Shown here piece by piece: positions 45,884 through 55,769 of a DNA stretch of 64,000 nucleotides. Both the position numbers and the translations under genes were made by a program. Numbering within the stretch: the stretch's first letter is position 1; each line of letters opens with the position of its first letter. The notes beneath the pieces are model-generated. The model was not told where the DNA came from, did not search any database, and worked only from the letters and a program-made list of their open reading frames with translations. Source of the stretch: Polycyclovorans algicola TG408 (lineage in GTDB: Bacteria; Pseudomonadota; Gammaproteobacteria; Nevskiales; Nevskiaceae); NCBI RefSeq assembly GCF_000711245.1, contig NZ_JOMH01000001.1:372001-436000 (forward strand), given 5' to 3'.

Positions 45884-46777
45884 ATGACCCCAAAGCTGAA
45901 GGATCTGGTCGATCAGCTTGATCTCGAGTCCCTGGAAGTCAACCTGTTTCGCGGCACCTCTCGCGATCTGGGCGGCCATTCGGTCTTCGGCGGCCAGGTG
46001 ATCGGTCAGGCCATGGTCGCTGCATCACGCACCGTTGAAGGCCGTCGCCCGCACTCGCTGCACGCCTACTTTCTGTTGCCTGGCGACATGGAAGCGCCCA
46101 TCGTCTACGAAGTCGACCGACTGCGTGACGGCAGCAGCTTCTCGGCGCGACGGGTGCAGGCCATCCAGCACGGCCGCCCCATCCTGTCGATGATGGCGTC
46201 GTTCCACATCGACGAAGACGGCTTTGAGCACCACCTGCCGATGCCCGACGTGCCGCCGCCCGAGTCGCTGACGCCGATCAACGAGTTGCGCGAGCAATGG
46301 TTCAAGGCCGTGCCGGACCTGCCGCAGCGGATGCGCGACATGCTGACCCAGACCCTGGCCATCGAGTTTCGGCCGGTGTCTGCCGCCAACCCGTTTCTGG
46401 CCGACCGGGAAGCCGCGCCGCCGTGCAACCAGATCTGGTTCCGCGCCGTCGCCCGGCTCCCGGACGAACCTTGGTTGCACCGCTGCCTGCTGGCCTACGC
46501 CAGCGACTTCAACCTGATCGCCACCGCACTCAAGCCTCACGGTCGCTCGTGGTATTCACCGGACATGGTGGTCGCCAGCCTCGATCACGCGCTGTGGTTT
46601 CACCGTGACGCGCGCGTCGACGACTGGCTGCTTTACAGCATGGACAGCCCCTCGGCCCAGGGCTCGCGCGGCATGACGCGCGGCCTGATCTATACCCGCG
46701 ACGGGACCCTCGTCGCCAGCGTCGCCCAGGAAGGCCTGATGCGCCACCGACCCGACGCCCGCAAGGAACACGCCTGA
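45884..46777 (+). CDS. tesB: Acyl-CoA thioesterase II
   Basis: A 297-residue double-hotdog thioesterase. Features are LFRGTSRDLGGHSVFGGQVI, SLHAYFLLPGDMEAPIVYEV, DGSSFSARRVQAIQHGRPI in the first hotdog and ASLDHALWFHRDARVDDWLL, YSMDSPSAQGSRGMTRGLIY in the second, with the catalytic Asp in SLDHALWFH. It hydrolyses medium- and long-chain acyl-CoA. ATG at 45884 follows GGAG. Its stop overlaps the next start (TGATG). Confidence 0.95.
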   Translation: MTPKLKDLVDQLDLESLEVNLFRGTSRDLGGHSVFGGQVIGQAMVAASRTVEGRRPHSLHAYFLLPGDMEAPIVYEVDRLRDGSSFSARRVQAIQHGRPILSMMASFHIDEDGFEHHLPMPDVPPPESLTPINELREQWFKAVPDLPQRMRDMLTQTLAIEFRPVSAANPFLADREAAPPCNQIWFRAVARLPDEPWLHRCLLAYASDFNLIATALKPHGRSWYSPDMVVASLDHALWFHRDARVDDWLLYSMDSPSAQGSRGMTRGLIYTRDGTLVASVAQEGLMRHRPDARKEHA

Positions 46778-47787
46778 TGTGGTTCAAACGCTTGTTACTC
46801 GGCGCCATTGGCCTCAGCGTCGCGGCGCTGGTCACCCTGGTGGTCTGGACCCAGGTTGCGCCGCAACAGATCGTCAATCTGCTGGCCAATGCCGAGCGCC
46901 GCGCCGCCGGGCTCAAGCCGGTCACCTTGCAGATTCCCGGCTTTGAGATCGCCACGCTGCAGGGCGGTGAGGGTCCGCCGCTGGTTCTGGTGCATGGCTT
47001 CGGCGCCGACAAGGATCACTACACCCGCGTCGCCAAATATCTGGTGCCGCATTACCGCGTCATTGCCATCGACCTGCCCGGCTTCGGTCTGTCCAGCAAG
47101 CCTGACGACGGCGACTATGGCATCCGCCAGCAGACCGAGCGGCTGGGTCAGGTCATGGATGCGCTGAAGCTTCGCAGCGCCCACTTTGGGGGCTCCAGCA
47201 TGGGCGGCTGGATCGTCTCGGCCTTCGCCGTGCTCTACCCGGAGCGCGTCGACAGCCTCTGGCTGCTGGCACCCGGCGGCCTCTTCTCGGCCAACGAGAG
47301 CTACGTGCGCCGCGTGCACCGCGAGACCGGCCGCAACCTGCTCACCTCATCCAGTCCGGAGACCTTCGGACAGGTGATTGATCTCGTGTTCCATGAGCCG
47401 CCCTTCATTCCCGGCCCGATCAAACGCCATCTCGCCGAGCGCGCCGCCGAGCATCACGCCCTGCACACGCGCATTTACGACGAATTGATCGAAGAAGCCT
47501 TCTGGATGGAGCCGCAGATCGAGGACAATCCGGTGCCGGCACTGATTGTCTGGGGCAATCAGGACCGGGTGCTCGACGTGTCCGGCGGCGTGGTCTACAG
47601 CAAGCTTCTGCCCAACAGCCAGCTCAGAATCATGTCCAACATCGGCCACTTGCCGATGGTTGAAGCGCCCAAGGGCAGCGCCGCCGATTACGTCGCGTTT
47701 CGCGATGAACTGGCGAATCTGGCCGCGCAAGAGATCACGCCAACGGCGCCCGACCCCTCGGTCACCGCCCCTGCCGGCGCGCCCTGA
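46777..47787 (+). CDS. Membrane-anchored alpha/beta hydrolase
   Basis: A 336-residue alpha/beta-fold hydrolase with an N-terminal membrane helix (LLLGAIGLSVAALVTLVVW). The oxyanion motif is VLVHGFGADKDHYTRV, nucleophile elbow GGSSMGGW (Ser), acid in WGNQDRVLD, and His in SNIGHLPMVEAP. It resembles periplasm-facing esterases/lipases. Co-translated with tesB, which hints at a role in acyl-ester or fatty-acid turnover (inference). Confidence 0.85.
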   Translation: MWFKRLLLGAIGLSVAALVTLVVWTQVAPQQIVNLLANAERRAAGLKPVTLQIPGFEIATLQGGEGPPLVLVHGFGADKDHYTRVAKYLVPHYRVIAIDLPGFGLSSKPDDGDYGIRQQTERLGQVMDALKLRSAHFGGSSMGGWIVSAFAVLYPERVDSLWLLAPGGLFSANESYVRRVHRETGRNLLTSSSPETFGQVIDLVFHEPPFIPGPIKRHLAERAAEHHALHTRIYDELIEEAFWMEPQIEDNPVPALIVWGNQDRVLDVSGGVVYSKLLPNSQLRIMSNIGHLPMVEAPKGSAADYVAFRDELANLAAQEITPTAPDPSVTAPAGAP

Positions 47788-47793
47788 GCCTGC

Positions 47794-49242
47794 TCAAACC
47801 TGCGTGCCGCCCACGGTGAGGGCATCGACGCGCACCGTCGGTTGACCGACGCCCACCGGCACGCTCTGACCGTCCTTGCCGCAGATGCCGACGCCGCCGT
47901 CCAGCGCCAGATCGTTACCGATCAGGCTCATGCGCGGCAGGGTGTCGGGGCCGTTGCCGATCAGGGTGGCGCCCTTCACCGGCCGGGTGACCTTGCCGTT
48001 TTCGATCAGGTACGCCTCGGAGGCCGAGAACACGAAGTTGCCCGAGGTGATATCGACCTGGCCGCCGCCAAAGCTGACGGCGTAAAGGCCCTTGTTCACC
48101 GAGGCGATGATCTCGCCCGGATCGTGCGGCCCGGCGCGCATGTAGGTGTTGGTCATGCGCGGCATCGGCAGATGCGCGTAAGACTCGCGGCGACCGTTGC
48201 CGGTCGGCGCCACGCCCATCAGGCCGGCGTTGAGGCGGTCCTGCATGTAGCCGGTGAGCACGCCGTTTTCGATCAGCACGGTGCAGTTCGTCGGCGTACC
48301 CTCGTCGTCAATCGACAGCGAGCCGCGGCGCCCCGGCAGCGTGCCGTCGTCGACAATCGTGCAGTGCGGCGTGCCCACGGTTTGCCCGACCCGACCCGAG
48401 AACACCGAGCTGCCCTTGCGGTTGAAGTCGCCTTCCAGCCCATGGCCGACCGCCTCGTGCAACAGAATGCCGGGCCAGCCGGGACCGAGCACCACCGGCA
48501 GACTGCCGGCCGGCGCCGGCACCGCGTCAAGCAGCACGGCGGCCTGGCGCACCGCCTCACGGGCAATCTGCTCGGGCAGCTCCCCGGAACCCAACAGGCC
48601 GGAAAAATGATCGCGACCGCCGCCGCCGGAATGCGCCTGCTCGCGGCGCGTGCCTTGTTCAATCATCACCGTCACGTCCAGCCGCAGCAACGGTCGCACG
48701 TCGGCGCTGAGCTGGCCCTGCGCATCAAGCACCATGATGGTGTCGTGCTGCGCAGCCAAGCGCACCATCACCTGGTAAACGCGCGGGTCGGCGGCGCGCG
48801 CGGCGGCATCGGCACGGCGCAACAAGTCCAGTTGCTGCTCGGCGGTGATGCCCGACAGCGGATCATCGCCGGGGTACAGCGCGCGGGTCGATTGTGGCCG
48901 CACCTGCACCGGTACGGCGGCGCTGGCGCCGTCAGCGACGATGGCGCGGGCCGCGGTGGCCGCCTCGAGCATGGCTTTGAGTTCGATGTCATCGGCATAC
49001 GCCAAGCCCTGGCGGTCACCGCTGATAGCGCGGATGCCCACCCCGCGTTCGCGGTCGTGGCTGCCCGATTTGACCACACCGTCTTCCAGCGCCCAGCTGC
49101 GCGTGACGCGCTGCTGAAAGTACAGGTCACCGCCGGTCACGCCCGGCCCGAGCACCTTGCCCATCACGCGCAGCAGCGCCGCCTCATCAAGCGCGGCAGG
49201 GCCCAGAAACAGGGGACGGGCAAAACTCAGGGCATCGGACAT
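47794..49242 (-). CDS. tldD: Metalloprotease TldD
   Basis: A 482-residue TldD, matching the E. coli length from the ATG at 49242. The zinc-binding HExxxH-type motif is in LLHEAVGHGLEGDFNRKGSS; other conserved parts are ERGVGIRAISGDRQGLAYAD, GTPHCTIVDDGTLPGRRGSL and VGICGKDGQSVPVGVGQP. With TldE (PmbA) it degrades peptides such as microcin precursors and CcdA; the partner gene is not here. An in-frame ATG at 49257 is an alternative. Confidence 0.95.
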   Translation of the reverse strand: MSDALSFARPLFLGPAALDEAALLRVMGKVLGPGVTGGDLYFQQRVTRSWALEDGVVKSGSHDRERGVGIRAISGDRQGLAYADDIELKAMLEAATAARAIVADGASAAVPVQVRPQSTRALYPGDDPLSGITAEQQLDLLRRADAAARAADPRVYQVMVRLAAQHDTIMVLDAQGQLSADVRPLLRLDVTVMIEQGTRREQAHSGGGGRDHFSGLLGSGELPEQIAREAVRQAAVLLDAVPAPAGSLPVVLGPGWPGILLHEAVGHGLEGDFNRKGSSVFSGRVGQTVGTPHCTIVDDGTLPGRRGSLSIDDEGTPTNCTVLIENGVLTGYMQDRLNAGLMGVAPTGNGRRESYAHLPMPRMTNTYMRAGPHDPGEIIASVNKGLYAVSFGGGQVDITSGNFVFSASEAYLIENGKVTRPVKGATLIGNGPDTLPRMSLIGNDLALDGGVGICGKDGQSVPVGVGQPTVRVDALTVGGTQV

Positions 49243-49267
49243 GGCAACTCGGGTCATCAAATGGGGG

Positions 49268-50083
49268 CTACAGGCGACGGTGCTCCAAACAGGGAAAGGC
49301 ACCGCGCAACTGCTTCAGCTTGTCACGCTCCAGCGAGGCGATGGCATAGCCGGGCGCATCACCCAATTCGGCCAGCGTGTCACCCCAGGGGCTGACGATG
49401 CTCGAATGCCCCCAGGTTTGACGGTCGCCGGGGTGGGTGCCGCACTGGTTAGGCGCGACGACATAGCAGGTGTTTTCAATGGCACGGGCCTTGAGCAAGG
49501 TCGCCCAATGCGCCGCACCGGTCTGGGCGGTGAACGCCGAAGGCACGCACAGCACCTCGGCACCGGCCGTCACCAGCGCGCGGTACAGCTCGGGGAAGCG
49601 AAGGTCGTAGCAAACCGACAGGCCGAACCGCCAGCCGTCGATGTCGACAATCACCGGCGCCAGCGGGCCCGGCTCAATGCTGCGCGACTCGCGGTACGCC
49701 TCGCGGTGGCCGTCGCGCGTCACTTCAACGTCGAACAGGTGAATTTTGTCGTAGCGCGCCATCAGGCTGCCGTCGGATCCCACCACCAGACAGGCCGCGC
49801 GAATGCGGTTGGCATCGTCGCCGGCCAGCGGCACGGTGCCGCCGATCAGATACACGCCGTGCAGCGCGGCCTGGTGCTTGAGCCACGACTGCAACGGCTG
49901 GCGGTCCGCGGTTTCGGCAATGGCCAGCTTGTCGCGCTCGTCAGCACTCATCAGTGCCAGGTTTTCGGGCAGCACAATGACCCGCGCACCGTCGTCGGCA
50001 GCCGCGGCAATCAGCCGTTGCGCGGCGAGCAGGTTTTGCGCGACGTCATCGCCTGAGGTGAACTGTACTGCTGCAATTTTCAT
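49268..50083 (-). CDS. Carbon-nitrogen hydrolase (Nit1/NitFhit-type amidase)
   Basis: A 271-residue nitrilase-superfamily enzyme with the Glu-Lys-Cys triad: VIVLPENLALM (Glu), ARYDKIHLFDVEV (Lys) and LSVCYDLRFPELYRALV (Cys). The CYDLRFPELYR signature is that of the Nit/YbeM group, whose known members deaminate damaged glutathione. It lies between yhdP (4-nt overlap) and tldD in a conserved neighbourhood. Substrate is inferred from family. Confidence 0.9.
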   Translation of the reverse strand: MKIAAVQFTSGDDVAQNLLAAQRLIAAAADDGARVIVLPENLALMSADERDKLAIAETADRQPLQSWLKHQAALHGVYLIGGTVPLAGDDANRIRAACLVVGSDGSLMARYDKIHLFDVEVTRDGHREAYRESRSIEPGPLAPVIVDIDGWRFGLSVCYDLRFPELYRALVTAGAEVLCVPSAFTAQTGAAHWATLLKARAIENTCYVVAPNQCGTHPGDRQTWGHSSIVSPWGDTLAELGDAPGYAIASLERDKLKQLRGAFPCLEHRRL

Positions 50084-53000
50084 GGATTCTTTGGGGGCGC
50101 CAGCGCCGTGCTGGCGGGCTCCAGCTTTTCGATTTCAGGGTCATCCCAGGTGCCGCGGATGCGATAGCCAAACTGGCCGACCGCGTCCAGCGGCTTGTCC
50201 AGCAGCGTCTGCGCCATCAGCGCCAACAAACCGACCGCCGGACCGCCCAACAGTGCCGCCCCGATACTCACACCGCTGGAATAGTCAGGATAAACGGTGA
50301 CGCGCTGGTCGAGTTGTCGGGTAAGCAAATGCGTTTCACCCTTGACCGACATCCGGACCGACGAGCCGCGCAAGGTCAGGTCATCGGTGACCACACGGCC
50401 GTATTCCAAGCGCAGGTCAGCATCAAGGTCGTTGAAGTGCAGTCCGGCATCGGTCACATCGCGAAAGTCGAACAGCAAGCGCCGGGGCAACTGGTAAAAG
50501 CTGAACAGTCCCAACAACCGTCCGGCACCGGGGTCCACGGCACGCAACTGGCCCTCCCGCGCCCAGACCTGCAAATCGCCCTCGGCGGTGGGAATCGCCA
50601 GCCGCGTACCCGTTGCCGGCCACGCAAGGTCCCATGCCACGCCGGCTTCGTCGGCCTCCATCGGCGCCTCGAGGCCCAGCGCAGCCATCATCGGCTCCGG
50701 CATCCGGCTCTCGAACCGGCCGCGACTGCTGCGCAAGCTGCCATCGGCCCTGAAATCGCCGGCGCCACTGAGTGCACCGTCACCGCTCAGCGCCATGTCC
50801 AGCCGCATTTGCCCACGCACCGGCAACTCGGCGGTGAGTGCGGCGGTGCCCAGGTTGAGATCATTGAGCGTCAGGGCATCAATCTGCCCCGCCCAGCTAC
50901 CGCCCTCGTAGTCCCCGCGATCGTGCTCGGGCAGTGGCGGCAACGGCTCGGCGGCCGCTTGCCAGTCGGGGTCGTCGGGCAGGTCCAGGCGCAGCGCCAT
51001 CGACGACAGTTGCAACAGTCCGCCACGGTCGCTGGCCTGCACCCTGCCCTGCGCCGCACCACTGAGCATGCCCTGCCAACCCTCGCCGTCGCGGCGAATC
51101 GAGGCCCGCTGCTCGGCCACCGACCAGACACCGGCGGTGAGGCCCGCCACCTGAACTTCGGCGCCGGCGAATCGCACGGCGCGCCGGGCCAGCGCTTCCG
51201 CGTTTTCGACAACCGGCGGCGCCTGCCCGGAGAAGCGCGTCAACCATCGCAGCCACGGCGCCGCCTCGATTTTCGGCAGGTCGGCGGCGACCCAGACACC
51301 GGCGCCCTCGCCGAGCGAGTTGACCTGTGCATCGGCCGGGTCACCCAATCGCAGCTCAACGCGCTCATCAGTGATCTCGCCGGCCAGAAACCGTCCGCCC
51401 CAGGTGAAACGTGCCGGTGCGGCGGCCGAGACCGGCAGAGGCAACTCGATTTCAAAGCGGCGGGCTTCTGATTCAGCTTTTTCCAGGGGTGCCGGCAAGG
51501 TCACATCCACCCCTTCAAGGGTGCTTTGCGCCGAAAAAACCGCCACCCCGCCGGCCGGCAGCGCCAACTGCGCGGATCCGTCGAAGACGCCAGCCAAACG
51601 CTCGGACACCGGCGCCGGCAACCATTGCTCGAGTGCCGACACCGGCAGGGCCTTGCCCAGCAAGTCGATGATCAGCCCTTCGTCGTCGCCCTCCACCACA
51701 CCCTTGATCTCGGCCCCATGCCAGCGCCCGCTGAAGGCATCACCCGACAGGCTGCGACCGCTGAAATCGAGCACGCCGCTGACGTCGGTCACCGGGGTAT
51801 CGACCCCGGCCACCTGTAGCGTCACCGCTTCCAGCGCCACGCGCCCCGTGGTGCGGGTTTCCTTGACGCGTGCCAAGGGAATTTCAAGGTTCAAGTCGAC
51901 GACGGCCGGGCCACTGACATCGACGGCCTCGGCAAGCCGCGCAAACCGATCCTGCAACGGGCTCTGGTTCATCAGGTCCAGCAGCGCAGACACCTGGTCG
52001 CGCGTCTGGCCAGTGATGTCCAGCCGCGCATCGTTGTTCATGACCTTGATTTCGGCGCTGCCCGTCACCTGGGCCAGCGGACCGAAGGTCGCCTCGGCGG
52101 ACGCGATCCGCAGGCTGTTGCCGCTGAACTGCAGGTCGGCGTCGGCGTCGGTCAGCGCCGGCCAGTCAGGTGAAAACGCCAGTCCGGCGCCGCGTACCGG
52201 CAGGTCGAGCTGCCATCGCCCGGTGGGCCGACGGCCGTAGGGAAAGTCGGCCATTGCACCCTCGACCTGCAGGCGCGCATCCACCAGTTCGCCGCCGGTG
52301 ATTGCGCGTCTGAGCCAATTGCGCAGCGTCTCTGGCCATTTGCCCGGCCAATAAGGGTGCGCGGCTGCCAGCGATTCGGCGTTGACCTGCAGATCGATGT
52401 CCATCATTGGGGAGGCCAGCGCCCCGCCCGCGACCAGGCGAACCCGTCCGATCGCCTGTGCACCTTCGGCTTCCACCGCCAACTCCGGCGCCGCGACTTG
52501 CCATTCGCCACCGGGCCGTCGCGACCACAACCACTCGCCGTTGAGGCGATCCAGTCGCATGGGCTGTTGCCAACCGGTCAGACGAATGGCGGGGCTCGGC
52601 GCGCCGGGCAGGAAGTAACCGCCCAGTTCATCCAGTGCCAGGTCGCCATGCAGGGCTTCGATGCCGGTCTCGCCGTTGCGCAGGGTCACGCCTTCCAGTC
52701 GCGCCAGCAGGCTCAGACGCGGCGCGCCCGGGCTGGCAGGCACCCACCGCCAGTCGCCGCGCAGATCCCGAAGCTGGCCGGTGGCCGACCAATCGCTATC
52801 AATGGCATCAACGTGGCGCTGCATCAGCGGAAACAGCAGGTCGATGGGCAGCCGCTCACCCCGGGCGTACAGACTCTCATCATCGGCGCCCCAAACCACC
52901 CAAGCCTGATCATCGGCCGGACCCAAGGTGCCTTGCCAGTGCGGGCCGTCCCGGCCGATCGTCAGGGTCAGGGCGGGGGCGTCGGTGATCGCGGTGTCCA

Positions 53001-53658
53001 AGCCGAAGATCTCGACGCTGCCGCGCCCACCACGCCATTGGCCGCTGAGGTCCAGCTCCGCGGCCGCTTCACGTTGCGTGGCGTCGAACGAGCCCCAACT
53101 CAGCAGCGCCTTGGTCTGGCCTTCGAGCGCGCCCTCGGCCGGCGACCAGTCGAGCCAACCCGACGGCAGCAGGATGGCGCCGGGCAGCCGATCCCCTCCG
53201 TCAATCTCAAGGTCGCGAAACGCAAGCTGTATGGCGGCCGGCGGTTGGCCGTTACCGCCCTTGGCGCGGGTTGAAATCCAGTCACGCAGTTGCGGCGAAT
53301 CCCGCAGCCTGGCTGCCACGGCCGTGACACGGTAGGGGGTCCATTGGCGCCGCAGCAGGTCGCCCCAGCGCAGGTGCAGGTGCAGGGCTTCGGCACTGAA
53401 CCACTCGCCGCCCTCGGCCTCAGGCTGGATCTTCAGCCCGCGCAAGGTGCCGACCGGCTGCAGGCCAACCCAGCCCAGCCCGACGTCGGCGAGGCTCACG
53501 GGCACGCCCAGCGCCTGTTCCACCGCGTTTTCGACCGGACCTCGAAGCTCGTCGGCGACGCGGGTCATGACCAGGACCGCCGCGAGGCCCAAGACGGCGA
53601 CCATCGCCAACCCCCAGGTCAGCGATGTCCAGCGGGCAGCGATGCGCCAGCCGCTCAC
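50080..53658 (-). CDS. yhdP: YhdP family AsmA-like lipid-transport protein
   Basis: A 1192-residue, mostly periplasmic protein with one N-terminal membrane helix (LTWGLAMVAVLGLAAVLVM), a DUF3971 region, and a C-terminal AsmA-like part (DAGLHFNDLDADLRLEYGRV, SSGVSIGAALLGGPAVGLLA, GYRIRGTWDDPEIEKLEP). YhdP bridges inner and outer membranes and moves phospholipids together with TamB and YdbH in E. coli. Its position after rng is the same as in E. coli. Near-continuous beta-strand repeats are expected over residues 50-1100. Confidence 0.93.
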   Translation of the reverse strand: MSGWRIAARWTSLTWGLAMVAVLGLAAVLVMTRVADELRGPVENAVEQALGVPVSLADVGLGWVGLQPVGTLRGLKIQPEAEGGEWFSAEALHLHLRWGDLLRRQWTPYRVTAVAARLRDSPQLRDWISTRAKGGNGQPPAAIQLAFRDLEIDGGDRLPGAILLPSGWLDWSPAEGALEGQTKALLSWGSFDATQREAAAELDLSGQWRGGRGSVEIFGLDTAITDAPALTLTIGRDGPHWQGTLGPADDQAWVVWGADDESLYARGERLPIDLLFPLMQRHVDAIDSDWSATGQLRDLRGDWRWVPASPGAPRLSLLARLEGVTLRNGETGIEALHGDLALDELGGYFLPGAPSPAIRLTGWQQPMRLDRLNGEWLWSRRPGGEWQVAAPELAVEAEGAQAIGRVRLVAGGALASPMMDIDLQVNAESLAAAHPYWPGKWPETLRNWLRRAITGGELVDARLQVEGAMADFPYGRRPTGRWQLDLPVRGAGLAFSPDWPALTDADADLQFSGNSLRIASAEATFGPLAQVTGSAEIKVMNNDARLDITGQTRDQVSALLDLMNQSPLQDRFARLAEAVDVSGPAVVDLNLEIPLARVKETRTTGRVALEAVTLQVAGVDTPVTDVSGVLDFSGRSLSGDAFSGRWHGAEIKGVVEGDDEGLIIDLLGKALPVSALEQWLPAPVSERLAGVFDGSAQLALPAGGVAVFSAQSTLEGVDVTLPAPLEKAESEARRFEIELPLPVSAAAPARFTWGGRFLAGEITDERVELRLGDPADAQVNSLGEGAGVWVAADLPKIEAAPWLRWLTRFSGQAPPVVENAEALARRAVRFAGAEVQVAGLTAGVWSVAEQRASIRRDGEGWQGMLSGAAQGRVQASDRGGLLQLSSMALRLDLPDDPDWQAAAEPLPPLPEHDRGDYEGGSWAGQIDALTLNDLNLGTAALTAELPVRGQMRLDMALSGDGALSGAGDFRADGSLRSSRGRFESRMPEPMMAALGLEAPMEADEAGVAWDLAWPATGTRLAIPTAEGDLQVWAREGQLRAVDPGAGRLLGLFSFYQLPRRLLFDFRDVTDAGLHFNDLDADLRLEYGRVVTDDLTLRGSSVRMSVKGETHLLTRQLDQRVTVYPDYSSGVSIGAALLGGPAVGLLALMAQTLLDKPLDAVGQFGYRIRGTWDDPEIEKLEPASTALAPPKNP

Positions 53659-53670
53659 GTCTGCCGCGGC

Positions 53671-55137
53671 CTACTGCGGAATGACATCGAAGGCTTCACG
53701 TTGATAGTCGGAATCGGGATGGACGCGAATCGGTCGCCGTAACTGGGCTTCGAGGTCGGGCAGGCCCAACGCCGGTTCGTCTTGCAGGCGCTGCACGATC
53801 TCGGGCGCCGCCAGCACCAGAAACGCGTCGGCCTCGAACTGTCGCGCCGCGCGCTGCACTTCACGCACCACTTCATGACAAACGGTTTCGACCGACTTGA
53901 CCTCGCCGCGGCCATTACAGGCTTCACAAGGTTCGCAAAGAATGTGCCCAAGGCTCTCGCGCGAGCGTTTGCGGGTCATCTCGATCAGGCCCAACGGTGA
54001 GAACGGATACACCTGGGTCCGCGCCGAGTCCTGCTGCAGCGCGCGCTCCAGACTGCGCAGCACCTGCGCGCGATGGTCTTCGGCTTGCATGTCGATGAAG
54101 TCGACAATGATGATGCCGCCCAAGTTGCGCAGCCGCAGTTGCCGGGCGATGGCCTGGCTGGCATCGAGGTTGGTCTTAAGGATGGTTTCCTCAAGGTTGC
54201 GGGTGCCGATGAAGCCGCCGGTATTGACGTCCACCGTGGTCATCGCCTCGGTCTGGTCGATGATCAGGTGCCCGCCCGATTTCAGCTCCACTTTGCGCGA
54301 CAGGGCGCGGTTGATGTCGTCCTCGACGCCGTAAAGGTCGAAGATGGGCGCCGCGCCCTGGTACCACTCAATGCGGTCGGCGGCATCGGGCACGAAGACC
54401 TGGGCGAACTGCTTCACGCGACGGCATTCCTCGGCGCTGTCGATGCGCACACGCTCGACATCGGTGCCCAGAAGATCACGGAGGATGCGCATCGACAACG
54501 GCAGATCACCGTGCACCAGCGTGCCCGGCGCGGCGGTCTTGGCCTGATGGCTGATGGCTCGCCACAACCGCGACAGAAACTGCAGGTCGGTCGCCAGCGC
54601 AGCGGGTGTCACGGTTTCGGCAGCGGTCCGGGCGATCAGGCCGCAGTCCGGGGCGTGTTCGTCGCGCAATGATTCGAGCATCTCCTTCATGCGCAGGCGG
54701 CTGGCGTCATCTTCAATCCGCGCCGAAACGCCCACGGTGGGCTCATGCGGCAACAGCACCAGATAGCGTGACGGCACCGACAGCAAGGTGGTCAGGCGCG
54801 CGCCCTTGGTGCCCAGCGGGTCCTTGAGCACCTGCACCAGCACCGACTGCCCTTCGTGAAGCTTCTGGGTGATCGACGGCAACGGCGGCAGCTCGCCCTC
54901 GTCGCGCTGCGGATGCACCATGTCGGCAATGTGCAGAAACGCGGTACGTGCCAGACCAATCTCGATGAACGCCGCCTGCATGCCCGGCAGCACGCGCTGC
55001 ACGCGGCCCATGTAGATGTTGCCGGTCAGGCCATGGCGCGAGGCGCGTTGCACGTGCACTTCTTGGGCGGCACCGTTTTCAACCAATGCGACGCGGGTTT
55101 CCTGCGCGCCGCTGTTGACCAGAATCTCGAAACTCAT
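53671..55137 (-). CDS. rng: Ribonuclease G
   Basis: A 488-residue RNase G: N-terminal S1 domain (NIYMGRVQRVLPGMQAAFIE), RNase H-like and DNase I-like catalytic parts with the magnesium Asp residues in VDVNTGGFIGTRNLE and IIIVDFIDMQAEDHR, and the zinc-link CEPCEACNGRGEV. It matures the 5' end of 16S rRNA and turns over mRNAs. It lacks the long C-terminal scaffold of RNase E. It overlaps maf by 4 nt. Confidence 0.97.
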   Translation of the reverse strand: MSFEILVNSGAQETRVALVENGAAQEVHVQRASRHGLTGNIYMGRVQRVLPGMQAAFIEIGLARTAFLHIADMVHPQRDEGELPPLPSITQKLHEGQSVLVQVLKDPLGTKGARLTTLLSVPSRYLVLLPHEPTVGVSARIEDDASRLRMKEMLESLRDEHAPDCGLIARTAAETVTPAALATDLQFLSRLWRAISHQAKTAAPGTLVHGDLPLSMRILRDLLGTDVERVRIDSAEECRRVKQFAQVFVPDAADRIEWYQGAAPIFDLYGVEDDINRALSRKVELKSGGHLIIDQTEAMTTVDVNTGGFIGTRNLEETILKTNLDASQAIARQLRLRNLGGIIIVDFIDMQAEDHRAQVLRSLERALQQDSARTQVYPFSPLGLIEMTRKRSRESLGHILCEPCEACNGRGEVKSVETVCHEVVREVQRAARQFEADAFLVLAAPEIVQRLQDEPALGLPDLEAQLRRPIRVHPDSDYQREAFDVIPQ

Positions 55138-55715
55138 GGGCCGACCGGCTTTACGTCAAAACGTGACAGCAGTTCCAAGGTCTCGGCCACCGGTAGACCG
55201 ATCACCCCGGTCAAACTGCCCGACAGCCTGAGCACGAAGCCTGCCGCAGCACCCTGAATCGCATAGGCGCCGGCCTTGCCCAGCGGCTCACCGCTGGCGC
55301 AGTAGCGCTGAATCTGCGCATAGGTGAGCGGTGCAAAGGTGATGTCGGTGGTCGTCTCGACATGGTCCCGCCGCGTGCCAAGGCCGACCGCGACCCGGGT
55401 CACGACGCTGTGCGTTTCGCCCGACAACTGCTCCAGTATCCTCTCGGCGTGCGCGGCATCACGCGGCTTACCCAGCGCCCTGCCGTTGAAGATCACCTCG
55501 GTGTCGGCCACCAGCACCGGCATTTCATCAGGGGCGATCTTCAGGGCAGCGTCCAGCTTTTCGTCAACCACGCGGCGCACGTAGTCCAAGCCGGCCTCGC
55601 GGGGGCGCGGCGTTTCATCGACCGACACCGACAAGGGCTCGAATCGCAGGCTCGCCAGGGTCAGCAATTCGTGGCGGCGCGGGGATTGCGAGGCGAGGTA
55701 GAAAGCGGCATTCAT
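55134..55715 (-). CDS. maf: Nucleoside triphosphate pyrophosphatase, Maf (YhdE) family
   Basis: A 193-residue Maf protein: YLASQSPRRHELLTLASLRF near the start, VLVADTEVIFNGRALGKPRD (catalytic Asp), and GEPLGKAGAYAIQGAAAGFV. The YhdE-type motif suggests dTTP/UTP pyrophosphatase activity that clears modified nucleotides. It sits in the conserved maf-rng-yhdP order. Confidence 0.94.
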   Translation of the reverse strand: MNAAFYLASQSPRRHELLTLASLRFEPLSVSVDETPRPREAGLDYVRRVVDEKLDAALKIAPDEMPVLVADTEVIFNGRALGKPRDAAHAERILEQLSGETHSVVTRVAVGLGTRRDHVETTTDITFAPLTYAQIQRYCASGEPLGKAGAYAIQGAAAGFVLRLSGSLTGVIGLPVAETLELLSRFDVKPVGP

Positions 55716-55769
55716 GATTTGAAATGTAGCAGTCCCGCCGCCAGGCGCCGGGAAACAAGGTCGCCGTGC

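Noticed and set aside
45557-45979. N-terminal extension of the aldehyde dehydrogenase by about 140 residues
   Set aside because: The extra residues lie in the wrong frame of the YeiW-like gene and of the divergent tesB region; family length fits the GTG at 45556.
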